Shown one piece after another: positions 1 through 9,207 of a stretch of 9,814 bases of DNA. A model generated the notes under the pieces. That model ran no database searches. It saw only the letters and a list, made by a program, of their open reading frames with translations, and had not been told where the DNA came from. How positions within the stretch are numbered: the first letter of the stretch is position 1; the number at the start of each line of letters is the position of its first letter. The stretch comes from Chloroflexota bacterium (GTDB lineage Bacteria > Chloroflexota > Limnocylindria > Limnocylindrales > CSP1-4): the NCBI GenBank assembly GCA_021812735.1, contig JAKAMV010000301.1, forward strand, positions 1 to 9,814, read 5' to 3'. The position numbers and the translations under genes were made by a program.

Positions 1-602
1 ACGACCGCGAAGTAGTCGCCGACATGGGCGCCGGTGTAGGTGGCGAAAAGCTGCTTGCCGTTGTCGTTGAGGGTGAAGTCCACCGTGCGGTTGCCGGTCT
101 GGTCGGCACCGATGGTGGCCGAGGAGACGGCGTCGCCGGAGAACAGCACGCAGTTCGTGGTCACGGTGGCCGAGCAGGCGGTGCCGGTGGTGGTGGCCGG
201 GAGCTGCTGGCCGCTGGAGGCCGGGGTGGATCCGAGCGGGATGAAGTCGAGCCGGCCAGTGGTGCCGACCAGCTTCTCGACCTGGCTCGGGTTCTGGACG
301 TCCGGGACCTCCACCACGATCCGGTCAGGGCTCTGGGTGACGACGGTGGCCTCGGTGGTGCCGGTGCCGTTCACCCGGTTGGTGATGATCTGGCGAACCG
401 TGTTGAGGTCCGAGGCGCCCGGGGCCTTGTCGCCGACGGGGAGGACCTGGTACTCGAGCCGGATGCCGCCGCGCACATCGAGACCCAGCTTGGTCACCGG
501 GCGCGCGTCACCGCTCGACGTCGTGATGGTGAACGGCGAGAAGACGGAGATGAGGGCGAGCAGCCCGATGACGATGATCAGGACGGGACCGAAGCGGCGC
601 AT
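1..602 (-). CDS. secD: Protein translocase subunit SecD, N-terminal part (gene runs off the left edge)
   Basis: SecD is the inner-membrane partner of SecF; with SecYEG it uses the proton motive force to help pull exported proteins across the membrane. About 200 residues are visible from an ATG at 602-600. Residues 5-24 form one hydrophobic membrane segment (GPVLIIVIGLLALISVFSPF). The family motif LGLDVRGG is at 39-46, followed by the P1 periplasmic region: QIITNRVNGTG near 71-81, RIVVEVPDV near 94-102, VGTTGRLDF near 112-120 and LFSGDAV near 153-159. Between RLDF and LFSGDAV lies a Ser/Thr-rich stretch of about 30 residues, probably a surface loop. The C-terminal membrane domain and any secF are outside the window. 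uvrC lies 110 bp upstream on the same strand. No Shine-Dalgarno is visible, but a TATCAT hexamer sits 9 nt before the ATG. The family call is firm from the motifs and their order. Confidence 0.93.
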   Translation of the reverse strand, partial: MRRFGPVLIIVIGLLALISVFSPFTITTSSGDARPVTKLGLDVRGGIRLEYQVLPVGDKAPGASDLNTVRQIITNRVNGTGTTEATVVTQSPDRIVVEVPDVQNPSQVEKLVGTTGRLDFIPLGSTPASSGQQLPATTTGTACSATVTTNCVLFSGDAVSSATIGADQTGNRTVDFTLNDNGKQLFATYTGAHVGDYFAV

Positions 603-611
603 CGGGGCGGG

Positions 612-617
612 ATGATA
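612..617 (-). promoter_or_regulatory. Putative -10 element (TATCAT) for a near-leaderless secD transcript
   Basis: TATCAT on the minus strand matches the bacterial -10 consensus TATAAT at five of six positions and ends 9 nt before the secD ATG. The sequence between (CCCGCCCCG) has no purine-rich ribosome binding site. A start site at the usual distance would leave at most 1-3 untranslated nucleotides. No convincing -35 hexamer is seen. It suggests secD can be transcribed separately from uvrC. Confidence 0.5.
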
Positions 618-702
618 CCGGTAGTCCGGGCCGCGCGCCGGGAGGTCTTGCGCCGGCTGCCGCCGGGCCGCTCGGCTGGCACCGGCTGCCGCCCCTGTTC
701 AG

Positions 703-732
703 AGGCGCGCCGTCAGGCCTCGAGACGCGCCT
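703..732 (-). repeat. Inverted repeat spanning the uvrC stop codon
   Basis: A 7-bp perfect inverted repeat, AGGCGCG at 703-709 and CGCGCCT at 726-732, flanks a 16-nt loop that contains the uvrC TGA and a small AGGCCT palindrome. In RNA it would fold over the end of uvrC. No T-tract follows, so it is not a classical intrinsic terminator; it could slow polymerase, protect the 3' end, or be chance in very GC-rich sequence. Confidence 0.3.
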
Positions 733-2569
733 TGATCCGTCCGGCCAGGGCGTGCCCGATGCCGGGGACGGCGGCAATCTGCTCGACGGGCGCCTCTCGC
801 ACGCGCCGGGCCGAGCCGAACACCTTGAGCAGCTCGCGCTTGCGCTTCGGCCCCACGCCGGGCAGGTCATCGAGCGCGGAGCGGACCGTCTTCCTGTCGC
901 GCAGGGTGCGGTGGTAGGTGATGGCGAAGCGGTGCGCCTCGTCGCGGAGCCGCTGGACCAGGTAGAGGGCCTGGGATGTCACCGGCAGGACCACCGGCGC
1001 CTCGCGGTCCGGCAGGATCAGCTCCTCCCGCTCCTTGGCCAGGCCGCACATCGGCAGCTCGTGCAGGCCCAGCTCCTCGAGGACCTCCTTGGCCGCCGAC
1101 ACCTGTCCCCGCCCGCCGTCGATGATCACGAGGTCCGGCATCGTCCAGCGGCGCGCCTCGGCGTCACCCTCCTTGCCGGATGTCGCGTAGCGGAAGCGGC
1201 GGCGCAGGACCTCCTGGTGGCTGGCGAAGTCGTTGGCGCCCTCGACGGTCTTGATCCGGAAGCGGCGGTACTCGCCGGATCGCGGCTTGCCCTCCTCGAA
1301 CACGACCATCGAGCCGACGGATTCGGCGCCCTGGAAGTTGCTGATGTCGTAGCACTCGATCCGCATCGGCGGGCCGGGCAGGCCCAGGGCGGCCGCCAGC
1401 TCCTCCAGCGCGCCGAGCGTCTTGCCCTCGTCGGCGAGCCAGCGGGCGGCCTCGCGCGCCAGCGCCTCGGCGGCGTTGCGCGTGGCCAGCTCGAGGAGCT
1501 CGCGCTTCTCCCCGCGCTGCGGCGTGCGGATCGTCACGCCGGTCCCCCGCTTGGCGGCGAGGAACGCCTCGAGGTCGGCTGTGTCGGTCAGGGCGCGCGG
1601 CACGAGCACCTCGCGCGGGACGCTTGTGGCTCGGGCGTAGTACTGCTCCAGGAAGCTCGCCAGCACCTCGTCGTCGGGCACGTCGCGCGGCGCGTCGAGG
1701 AAGAACACGTCGCGGCCGACCATCTTCCCGTGACGCACGACGAACAGCTGGACCGCCGCCTGGTCGTCATGGCGGGCGAGAGCCGCCAGATCGAGCTCGG
1801 TGCGGGCGAATGCGGCCATCTTCTGGCTCTCCATCGTCCGCTCGATGGCGCGGATCTTGTCCCGCAGGACGGCCGCCCGCTCGTACTGCTGCCGCTCGGC
1901 CGCGGCGGCCATCTCGCGCTCGAGGCCGTCCACCACCGCATCCGCGTTGCCCTCGAGGAACAGCTCCACCTGGGCGATGTCGGCCCGGTAGGCCGCCTTG
2001 CCGATGGCCTCGACGCAGGGCCCCTGGCAGCGCTTGATGTGGTACAGCAGGCAGGGCCTGTCCAGCGCGCGCCGGCCCTCCCGGATGTCGATGGTGCAGG
2101 TGCGGAACGGGAACAGCCGCCGGACGAGGTTCATCGCCTCGTCCACGCTGCTCGCGCTGGCGTACGGGCCGAAGTAGCGGCTGCCGTCGGCCGGGAGCTT
2201 GCGGGTGCGCTCGATGCGCGGGAAGTCGTCGGCGAGCGTCACCTTGATGTACGGGTAGCTCTTGTCGTCCTTGAGTCGGACGTTGAACCGCGGCTTGTAC
2301 CGCTTGATGAGGTTCGCCTCGAGCAGTAGCGCCTCGCTGACGCTGTCCACCTCGGTGACCTCGAGATCCGCCACCCGGCCGATGGCCTGGCGGATGCGGT
2401 GCACCTCGCCCCGGGCGCCCGGCGACTGCTTCTGCCAGTAGCTGCGGACGCGGCTCCGCAGGCTCTGCGCCTTGCCCACGTACAGCACCACGCCCTGCGC
2501 GTCCTTCATCAGGTACACGCCGGGGCGGTCGGGCAGGTGGGCGAGGGTGGCGGCGAGCTCCGGGGTCAC
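713..2569 (-). CDS. uvrC: UvrABC system protein C (excinuclease subunit C)
   Basis: UvrC makes the 3' and 5' incisions beside a DNA lesion after UvrA loads UvrB; it acts in the cytoplasm in nucleotide excision repair. With the GTG start at 2569 the protein is 618 aa, normal for the family. Domains in order: GIY-YIG nuclease at about 14-100 (GVYL 17-20, YVGKA 30-34, R39, and LLLEANLIK 81-89 with the metal-binding Glu at 84); a cysteine-containing linker (CLLYHIKRCQGPC 173-185); UvrB-binding UVR motif at about 212-246; RNase H-like 5'-incision domain with D408 (CYDISNFQG), D484 (IIDGGRGQ) and H546 (DEAHRF); and tandem helix-hairpin-helix DNA binding at about 567-618 (DLPGVGPKRK, AVPGIG). The frame stays open to 2722, but the extra 51 residues are Arg/Ala-rich and unlike UvrC, whereas TPELAATLAHLPDRPGVY is the usual N terminus. 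All catalytic positions are present. It is divergent from the helicase gene. Confidence 0.97.
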   Translation of the reverse strand: MTPELAATLAHLPDRPGVYLMKDAQGVVLYVGKAQSLRSRVRSYWQKQSPGARGEVHRIRQAIGRVADLEVTEVDSVSEALLLEANLIKRYKPRFNVRLKDDKSYPYIKVTLADDFPRIERTRKLPADGSRYFGPYASASSVDEAMNLVRRLFPFRTCTIDIREGRRALDRPCLLYHIKRCQGPCVEAIGKAAYRADIAQVELFLEGNADAVVDGLEREMAAAAERQQYERAAVLRDKIRAIERTMESQKMAAFARTELDLAALARHDDQAAVQLFVVRHGKMVGRDVFFLDAPRDVPDDEVLASFLEQYYARATSVPREVLVPRALTDTADLEAFLAAKRGTGVTIRTPQRGEKRELLELATRNAAEALAREAARWLADEGKTLGALEELAAALGLPGPPMRIECYDISNFQGAESVGSMVVFEEGKPRSGEYRRFRIKTVEGANDFASHQEVLRRRFRYATSGKEGDAEARRWTMPDLVIIDGGRGQVSAAKEVLEELGLHELPMCGLAKEREELILPDREAPVVLPVTSQALYLVQRLRDEAHRFAITYHRTLRDRKTVRSALDDLPGVGPKRKRELLKVFGSARRVREAPVEQIAAVPGIGHALAGRIKARLEA

Positions 2570-2575
2570 ACCGCG

Positions 2576-2581
2576 ATTCTG
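2576..2581 (-). promoter_or_regulatory. Weak putative -10 element (CAGAAT) before the uvrC GTG start
   Basis: CAGAAT on the minus strand matches TATAAT at four of six positions and ends exactly 6 nt (CGCGGT) before the chosen uvrC GTG, the same spacing as seen at uvrA and the DUF6941 gene. No Shine-Dalgarno is present. It supports the GTG at 2569 and a leaderless transcript, but alone the match is weak and no -35 is evident. Confidence 0.3.
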
Positions 2582-2615
2582 CGCCAAGGCGGGGCAGGGC
2601 GCCGCGCCGAGCCCC

Positions 2616-2641
2616 AGCGCCGCCGAGGGCCGGCCGGCGCT
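2616..2641. repeat. Inverted repeat in the uvrC/helicase divergent intergenic region
   Basis: AGCGCCG at 2616-2622 and CGGCGCT at 2635-2641 form a perfect 7-bp inverted repeat around 12 nt. A second, alternative pairing, GCCGAG near 2622-2627 with CTCGGT at 2643-2648, overlaps it. The element sits upstream of uvrC and of the divergent helicase gene, so it could be a regulatory structure or operator. It could equally be chance in this GC-rich stretch. Confidence 0.25.
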
Positions 2642-2766
2642 TCTCGGTGAACGCGCGCGGCCCCTCCTGGTCGTCCTCGCCGTCGTCCGCCTCGCGGCGC
2701 GGCACCCGTCCGCGCAGGCCACGTCTCGGAGAACGTCGGGGGATCTGAGATAAGCGTTGGCAAAGC

Positions 2767-4449
2767 GTGCCCGGGCACCCTGTTCCCGTGAGCCGGGCGA
2801 CCCATCCCACCGTGACCGACCGCCTGTCGCGGCTCGCGCCCGACCAGCGCGCGGCAGCGACGGCGCCGCCGGGACCGGTGCTGGTGGTGGCGCCCGCGGG
2901 GTCGGGCAAGACGACGACCCTGGTGGCGCGGGTGGCCTGGCTGGTGGACGGCGGGGTTGACCCGGGGTCGGTCGCGCTGGTCGCGTTCAACAAGCGCGCT
3001 GCCGAGGAGCTCGTCGAGCGGCTGGACGCTGCGCTCGTGCCGCTGGGCGCGTCGGCGTCGGGCGATGGCGGGGTCCGGGTGCGGACCTTCCACGCGCTCG
3101 GCCGCGAGGTGCTCGCCGAGGCTGGCGTCAACGTCGCCGCGCTCGCGGACCGGGACGCCGTCGTGCGGGCCCTGTGGCCGGAGATGCCGGCGGCTGACCG
3201 GGGGCGGCTCGACCTCGCGTTCAGCCGGCTCAAGCTGGACCTGCGGGTGTCGCCCGACGACGTGGCGGCCGACGGGGCGGCAGGTCCGGTGGCCCGGGCG
3301 TGGGTCGCGTACGAGCGGGCGCTGCGCGAGGACGGCGCGCTCGACTTCGACGACCTCGTCCTGCGGGCCCTGCGGCTTCTGGAGGGCGACGCCGCCGTCC
3401 TCGCCCGCTGGCGCGCCCGATGCGCAACGCTCCTCGTGGACGAGGCGCAGGACCTCGACCGCACGCAGCTGGACCTGGCACTCCTCCTTGCCGGCGGTGA
3501 GCGGAACATCACGCTCGTCGGGGACGATGACCAGACCGTCTACGGCTGGCGGCTAGCGGACGTGCGGCGCGTGCTGCGGCTGGCGGCGGCCCTGCCGGGG
3601 CTGCGGCGCGTGGACCTGGAGACCAACTACCGCTGCCCGCCGCCGGTGGTCGCGCGCGCGGTCCGGCTGGTCGAGCACAACCGGGAGCGGTTCGCGAAGC
3701 GCATCCTCGCCGGCCCGCGGAACGCCGGGCGCCTGGTCCTCGCCCCGGACGCCGCCGACGACATCGTCCGCGTCACCCGTGCGATGGGCGGCTGGCCGGA
3801 CGACGGGTCCACGCGCGCCGTGCTGGCCCGCACGAACCGGGAGCTGATAGTGCCCGCGGTGGTGGCCGTCGGGCGCGGCTGGCCGTTCCGCGCGCCCGAT
3901 CTGCGGCTGCCCGTGGAGGACCCGCGGCTGGATGCGCTCATCGACCGAGCGCGGGCGACCGGTGCGGCGCGCCCGTTGGTCGCTCTCGCCAGGTTGCGCG
4001 CGGCCTGCCGGGCCGCGGAGGCGGCCGACACGCACCGCGACCCGGACGCGACGAGCGAGGGAGACCTGGCGACCGCGCTGCTGGGCTGGGCCGCGGCGCT
4101 GCCCTCACTGGCCGCCCTTCGCGACGCCGTCGCGGCGTTCCGGGCGCGGCTCGCCGAGCTCCGTCGGGACGACGCGCCGCTGACGCTGGCCACGGCGCAC
4201 GGCACCAAGGGCCTGGAGTGGGACCACGTCCTGGTCCTGGCCGACGGGTTCCCGGGCCGCCGGTCGGTCAGCGACGCCGCCGAGCCCGAGCGGGCGCTGG
4301 AGGAGGAGCGGCGCCTCGCCTACGTCGCCTGGACCCGTGCCCGGAGATCGCTCACGCTGCTGTTCGACCCGGCCGCGCCGTCGCCGTTCCTGCGGGAGGC
4401 GTTCAGCGCGGAGGAGCTGGGAATCGGTGGCCGGCGCCACGCCGCGTAG
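2767..4449 (+). CDS. Compact UvrD/PcrA/Rep-family SF1A DNA helicase
   Basis: This is an ATP-dependent 3'-5' DNA helicase/translocase of the UvrD family. Numbering from the GTG at 2767, the motifs are: Q motif LAPDQRAAA 23-31; Walker A APAGSGKTTT 42-51; motif Ia AFNKRAAEEL 73-82; TFHALG 107-112; LDFDDLV 192-198; motif II VDEAQDL 224-230; motif III GDDDQTVYGWR 252-262; motif IV NYRCPPP 287-293; motif V TAHGTKGLEWDHVLVL 476-491; motif VI ERRLAYVAWTRA 514-525. At 560 aa it is far shorter than UvrD/PcrA (about 720). The stretch between motifs IV and V is only about 185 residues, so subdomain 2B looks reduced, and only about 35 residues follow motif VI, so the C-terminal Tudor-like domain is absent. 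The start is uncertain: GTG codons at 2788 and 2812 are also in frame and none has a clear Shine-Dalgarno; CACCCT ends 6 nt before 2788. Its location beside uvrC suggests a DNA repair role, but the exact task is unknown. Confidence 0.92.
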   Translation: MPGHPVPVSRATHPTVTDRLSRLAPDQRAAATAPPGPVLVVAPAGSGKTTTLVARVAWLVDGGVDPGSVALVAFNKRAAEELVERLDAALVPLGASASGDGGVRVRTFHALGREVLAEAGVNVAALADRDAVVRALWPEMPAADRGRLDLAFSRLKLDLRVSPDDVAADGAAGPVARAWVAYERALREDGALDFDDLVLRALRLLEGDAAVLARWRARCATLLVDEAQDLDRTQLDLALLLAGGERNITLVGDDDQTVYGWRLADVRRVLRLAAALPGLRRVDLETNYRCPPPVVARAVRLVEHNRERFAKRILAGPRNAGRLVLAPDAADDIVRVTRAMGGWPDDGSTRAVLARTNRELIVPAVVAVGRGWPFRAPDLRLPVEDPRLDALIDRARATGAARPLVALARLRAACRAAEAADTHRDPDATSEGDLATALLGWAAALPSLAALRDAVAAFRARLAELRRDDAPLTLATAHGTKGLEWDHVLVLADGFPGRRSVSDAAEPERALEEERRLAYVAWTRARRSLTLLFDPAAPSPFLREAFSAEELGIGGRRHAA

Positions 4450-4452
4450 ACT
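4447..4452 (+). promoter_or_regulatory. Putative -10 element (TAGACT) overlapping the helicase stop codon
   Basis: TAGACT includes the helicase TAG stop and lies 8 nt before the ATG at 4461. The same hexamer, extended to the 7-mer TAGACTG, precedes uvrA. Its position suits a transcript starting at or next to A4461, giving a leaderless message for the small ORF and the downstream membrane methyltransferase gene. No clear -35 is seen. Confidence 0.45.
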
Positions 4453-4460
4453 GTCGCGCC

Positions 4461-4565
4461 ATGACAACACGTTTTGGCGTCCCCCGGCAGGCGACCCGCT
4501 CCGCCCATGTTCCTCGCGCCTGGCTCGTCGGGGTCGGCTGGCGGCCGGCGGAGGGGCGCGCATGA
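4461..4565 (+). CDS. Possible 34-aa leader ORF ahead of the membrane methyltransferase gene
   Basis: An ATG at 4461 opens a 34-codon frame (beginning MTTRFGVPRQATRSA, ending RPAEGRA) whose TGA at 4563-4565 overlaps the ATG of the next gene (4562-4564) as ATGA. That arrangement is typical of translational coupling. A TAGACT -10-like hexamer lies 8 nt before the ATG, which would make the ORF leaderless. The peptide is Arg-rich with a short VPRAWLVGVGW stretch and matches no family I recognise. Evidence is purely positional: the peptide end is also constrained by encoding the downstream Shine-Dalgarno. If real, it could be a coupling or regulatory leader peptide; otherwise this is simply a 5' untranslated region. 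Confidence 0.35.
   Translation: MTTRFGVPRQATRSAHVPRAWLVGVGWRPAEGRA
4550..4556 (+). promoter_or_regulatory. Shine-Dalgarno sequence for the membrane methyltransferase gene
   Basis: GGAGGGG lies 5 nt before the ATG at 4562 and fixes this start over the longer open frame that begins at 4337 inside the helicase gene. It is the clearest ribosome binding site in the window, in contrast to the first genes of transcription units, which lack one. Confidence 0.75.
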
Positions 4566-5062
4566 GCTCGCTGCCAAGCCTCGGCCCCCGCGGCGAGGGG
4601 TGGGTCGCAATCCAGTTCGCGCTGCTGTTCGCCATTTTCGGCGCGGGCGCCAAGGAGACCCCGCTCTCCGCGAGCACACTTACCGCCGGGCCGGCGCTGG
4701 GCCTGGCCGTGTCCGCGGCGGGCGTTGTCGTCGTGGCGGCGGGCGGCCTGTTCTCGGTGCTGGGTGTGGTGCACCTGGGCCGCTCGCTGACGGTGCTGCC
4801 CCACCCCCGTGACAACAGCCAGCTGGTGCAGACCGGCGTCTACCGCCTGGCCCGCCACCCCATCTACGGCGGACTGGTGGTGGCGGCCCTCGGCTACGGC
4901 CTGGCCATGCGGGCGCCGGTCACGGCCGTGGTGGGGGCGCTGGCCCTGCTCCTGTTCTTCCGCCTGAAGTCGGCCCGCGAGGAGGCCTGGCTGGAGCGTC
5001 GGTACGCGGGCTACGCCGCCTACCGGGCGACCACGCGGCGCATGATCCCGTTCCTCTACTGA
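4562..5062 (+). CDS. Isoprenylcysteine carboxyl methyltransferase (ICMT/PEMT-like) family membrane protein
   Basis: A 166-aa integral-membrane protein of the ICMT/PEMT-like methyltransferase superfamily, which transfers methyl groups from S-adenosylmethionine to lipid-like or lipid-attached substrates at the membrane. The bacterial substrate is generally unknown. Visible features: hydrophobic segments at about 13-28 (WVAIQFALLFAIFGAG), about 42-67 (ending before LGRSLTVLPHP) and about 101-138 (LVVAALGYGLAM, then AVVGALALLLFF). The family hallmark is QTGVYRLARHPIYGG at about 85-99, with the Arg-His-Pro-x-Tyr core. The C-terminal block has EEAWLERRYAGYAAY at about 140-154, with the Glu and Tyr residues typical of the S-adenosylmethionine pocket, then RMIPF. 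The start is set by a good Shine-Dalgarno 5 nt upstream. Length is normal for small bacterial members. It follows the helicase by 112 bp and is convergent with the next gene. No partner gene hints at a substrate. Confidence 0.88.
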   Translation: MSSLPSLGPRGEGWVAIQFALLFAIFGAGAKETPLSASTLTAGPALGLAVSAAGVVVVAAGGLFSVLGVVHLGRSLTVLPHPRDNSQLVQTGVYRLARHPIYGGLVVAALGYGLAMRAPVTAVVGALALLLFFRLKSAREEAWLERRYAGYAAYRATTRRMIPFLY

Positions 5063-5093
5063 CCCGCCGCTCTGATCCGCCGCGATCCGCCGG
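5061..5093. repeat. Short tandem 10-bp repeat after the methyltransferase stop
   Basis: GATCCGCCGC at 5074-5083 is followed directly by GATCCGCCGG at 5084-5093, and a related GACCCGCCGC is at 5061-5070 overlapping the stop codon. It is most likely a small slippage repeat in non-coding sequence, with no evident function. Confidence 0.4.
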
Positions 5094-5095
5094 GG

Positions 5096-5133
5096 CCGCG
5101 AGCCGCGGGCGCGCAGGCCCGGGTCGCCCGGCC
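5096..5133. terminator. Hairpins between convergent genes, possible bidirectional terminator
   Basis: The 77-bp gap between two convergent genes holds two small GC hairpins: CCGCG-AGC-CGCGG at 5096-5108, and CCGGG-TCG-CCCGG at 5119-5131, extendable to 5116-5133 with one bulged C. No T-run follows on either strand. Location between converging stop codons makes a U-less termination role plausible, but stems this short are common at this GC content. Confidence 0.35.
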
Positions 5134-5139
5134 ACGCCC

Positions 5140-5478
5140 CTACTCCACCGCCTCCCGCTTCGCGAGCTCCTTGAGCAACCGGTCCACGGCGTCCCTGAAC
5201 GGTCCGGTCACGGCCAGCGGGAGCGCGTCCCGCACCGAGTCCTTGGGTCCGTAGGCGGAGCGGGCGCGCAGGGCCACCTTCCTCAGCTCGCCCAGCTCCC
5301 CGTCGCGCAGCTGGTCAGGGATGGGCTCCAGGTAGGACGCCCAGCGTGACGAGCCCGCCGCGCGGGCCGCCGCCAGGAGCGCATCGCCTGCGCGAGCGGC
5401 CGCCAGGGCCGCCTCGTCGATCACCGGCCGCTCATGGCGCGCGGGGCCGACTGGGCGCGGAGACGCGCCCCTCGTCAC
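5140..5478 (-). CDS. Conserved-looking hypothetical protein, 112 aa, coupled to the DUF6941-like gene
   Basis: I do not recognise the family. The product is soluble, with no signal peptide or membrane segment. It begins with a Pro/Arg-rich N terminus (about residues 1-18), then an Ala-rich helix (DEAALAAARAGDALLAAARA, about 21-40), a central SSRWASYLEPIPDQL segment, a charged helix GELGELRKVALRARSAYG, and a C-terminal amphipathic helix RDAVDRLLKELAKREAVE. The mixed-charge pattern looks like a genuine helical protein and not a shadow frame. The GTG start at 5478 overlaps the TGA of the upstream gene (GTGA), indicating translational coupling and a shared transcript. A second GTG at 5424 would remove the low-complexity N terminus and give 94 aa; I keep the coupled start, but either is possible. 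It converges on the membrane methyltransferase gene. Function unknown. Confidence 0.7.
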   Translation of the reverse strand: MTRGASPRPVGPARHERPVIDEAALAAARAGDALLAAARAAGSSRWASYLEPIPDQLRDGELGELRKVALRARSAYGPKDSVRDALPLAVTGPFRDAVDRLLKELAKREAVE

Positions 5479-5912
5479 GACCCCGCCGGCGCGATGCCGG
5501 GGCTCGGCTCCCCGCTCGCCCGGACGAGCACCAACCCGAGCCGCTTGCGCTCCGAGCCGTTGACGAGGATGCGGAAGGAGTAGTCGCCCGGCGCCGGGAA
5601 GCGGATCCCGTACAGGTCCACGCTGAAGGTGACGATGTTGTCGCGGCCGTCGTCCTGGCCGTGCGCCACCAGGGACCCCACGGCGGAGGTGACCTCGCCG
5701 CCGTCCGGATCCAGGAGGATGATCCCCAGCTCGTGCCCGCGCCCGGTCTCGGGCGCCGTGACGAGCAGGCCCACGACCAGCGCCAGGTGCGCGTGGACGA
5801 GCGGGAACGACGGCCCGCCGATCCGCGTGATGCCCCCGCCGAGGACGTGGAACTTGTGGCCGGGGTTGGTCTCGGCCGCGTCGGCCAGGAAGGCGTACTC
5901 GATATCGGGCAT
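5475..5912 (-). CDS. DUF6941-like protein, 145 aa
   Basis: The N terminus (PDIEYAFLADAAETNPGHKFHVLGGGITRI) resembles the widespread uncharacterised DUF6941 proteins, which typically open with a tyrosine-Ala-hydrophobic-x-Asp-Ala-Ala element and a LGGG motif; here they are YAFLADAA at about 6-13 and VLGGG at 23-27. The rest alternates hydrophobic strands (HLALVVGLLV 42-51, ELGIILLDPDGG 61-72, FSVDLYGIRFPAPGDYSFRILVNG about 96-119), suggesting an all-beta sandwich. The segment PAPGDYSFRILVNGSERK resembles domains that end beta-sandwich folds. No signal peptide or membrane helix is seen, so it is probably cytoplasmic. The ATG at 5912 has a TACCAT hexamer 6 nt upstream. Its stop overlaps the next gene's start by 4 nt. 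uvrA ends 66 bp upstream on the same strand, but the promoter-like element suggests its own transcript. The family assignment is from memory; the biochemical function is unknown. Confidence 0.78.
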   Translation of the reverse strand: MPDIEYAFLADAAETNPGHKFHVLGGGITRIGGPSFPLVHAHLALVVGLLVTAPETGRGHELGIILLDPDGGEVTSAVGSLVAHGQDDGRDNIVTFSVDLYGIRFPAPGDYSFRILVNGSERKRLGLVLVRASGEPSPGIAPAGS

Positions 5913-5918
5913 GACCCG

Positions 5919-5924
5919 ATGGTA
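5919..5924 (-). promoter_or_regulatory. Putative -10 element (TACCAT) for a leaderless DUF6941-like transcript
   Basis: TACCAT on the minus strand ends exactly 6 nt (CGGGTC) before the ATG, the same geometry as at uvrA. There is no Shine-Dalgarno in the interval. A start of transcription at the normal distance falls on the A of ATG. The element separates this gene pair from uvrA despite the short 66-bp gap. No -35 hexamer is recognisable. Confidence 0.5.
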
Positions 5925-5978
5925 TCCGCGCGGCTTGTCCGGCGCGAGCCGGGGGCCGCGACCCCGCGGCGCGGTCGG

Positions 5979-9050
<3,072 letters not shown>

Positions 9051-9056
9051 GTTGGC

Positions 9057-9062
9057 AGTCTA
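9057..9062 (-). promoter_or_regulatory. Putative -10 element (TAGACT) for a leaderless uvrA transcript
   Basis: TAGACT on the minus strand ends 6 nt (GCCAAC) before the uvrA GTG, with no Shine-Dalgarno between them. Transcription starting at the standard distance would begin at the GTG itself. It also supports the chosen start, which directly precedes the conserved [14 protein letters not shown] terminus. No -35 or LexA-type palindrome is recognisable upstream. Confidence 0.55.
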
Positions 9063-9142
9063 GCGAGTGCCGCCATTTCGCACACGCGTTCTGGTCCCCT
9101 CGAGGGCGGGGCCCGCGGGCTGCCGGTCGCCCGATAGCGCCT

Positions 9143-9166
9143 CTGCGCGGCCCCGCGGCCGCGCAG
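9143..9166 (-). terminator. Perfect 10-bp GC hairpin between the HTH gene and uvrA
   Basis: CTGCGCGGCC (9143-9152), a 4-nt loop CCGC, and GGCCGCGCAG (9157-9166) form a perfect 10-bp stem. It begins 42 bp after the HTH gene stop and lies about 80 bp before the uvrA -10 element. No T-run follows on the minus strand, so it would be a U-less terminator of the kind proposed in high-GC bacteria. It is the strongest hairpin I found in the window and sits where a terminator is expected. Confidence 0.5.
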
Positions 9167-9207
9167 TTGCTGCGGCTGCGGTTGCGAGGGCGGGCCGACT
9201 CGAGCGA

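Noticed and set aside
653..693. A 12-bp direct repeat CCGGCTGCCGCC at 653-664 and 682-693 between uvrC and secD
   Set aside because: Low-complexity GC sequence; a repeat of this size is not surprising here and there is no supporting context.
752..2329. A long open frame of 525 codons on the plus strand opposite uvrC
   Set aside because: It is antisense to an unambiguous UvrC with all catalytic motifs, and its composition (Arg, Ala, Leu, His-rich) is what mirrored GC-rich codons produce.
2570..2722. An N-terminal extension of UvrC by 51 residues
   Set aside because: The extension is Arg/Ala-rich with no similarity to UvrC N termini. The GTG at 2569 gives the expected TPELAATL start and a normal length.
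1767..3512. A 581-codon minus-strand frame bridging uvrC and the helicase
   Set aside because: It overlaps two solid genes out of frame and is Arg/Ser/Ala repetitive sequence.
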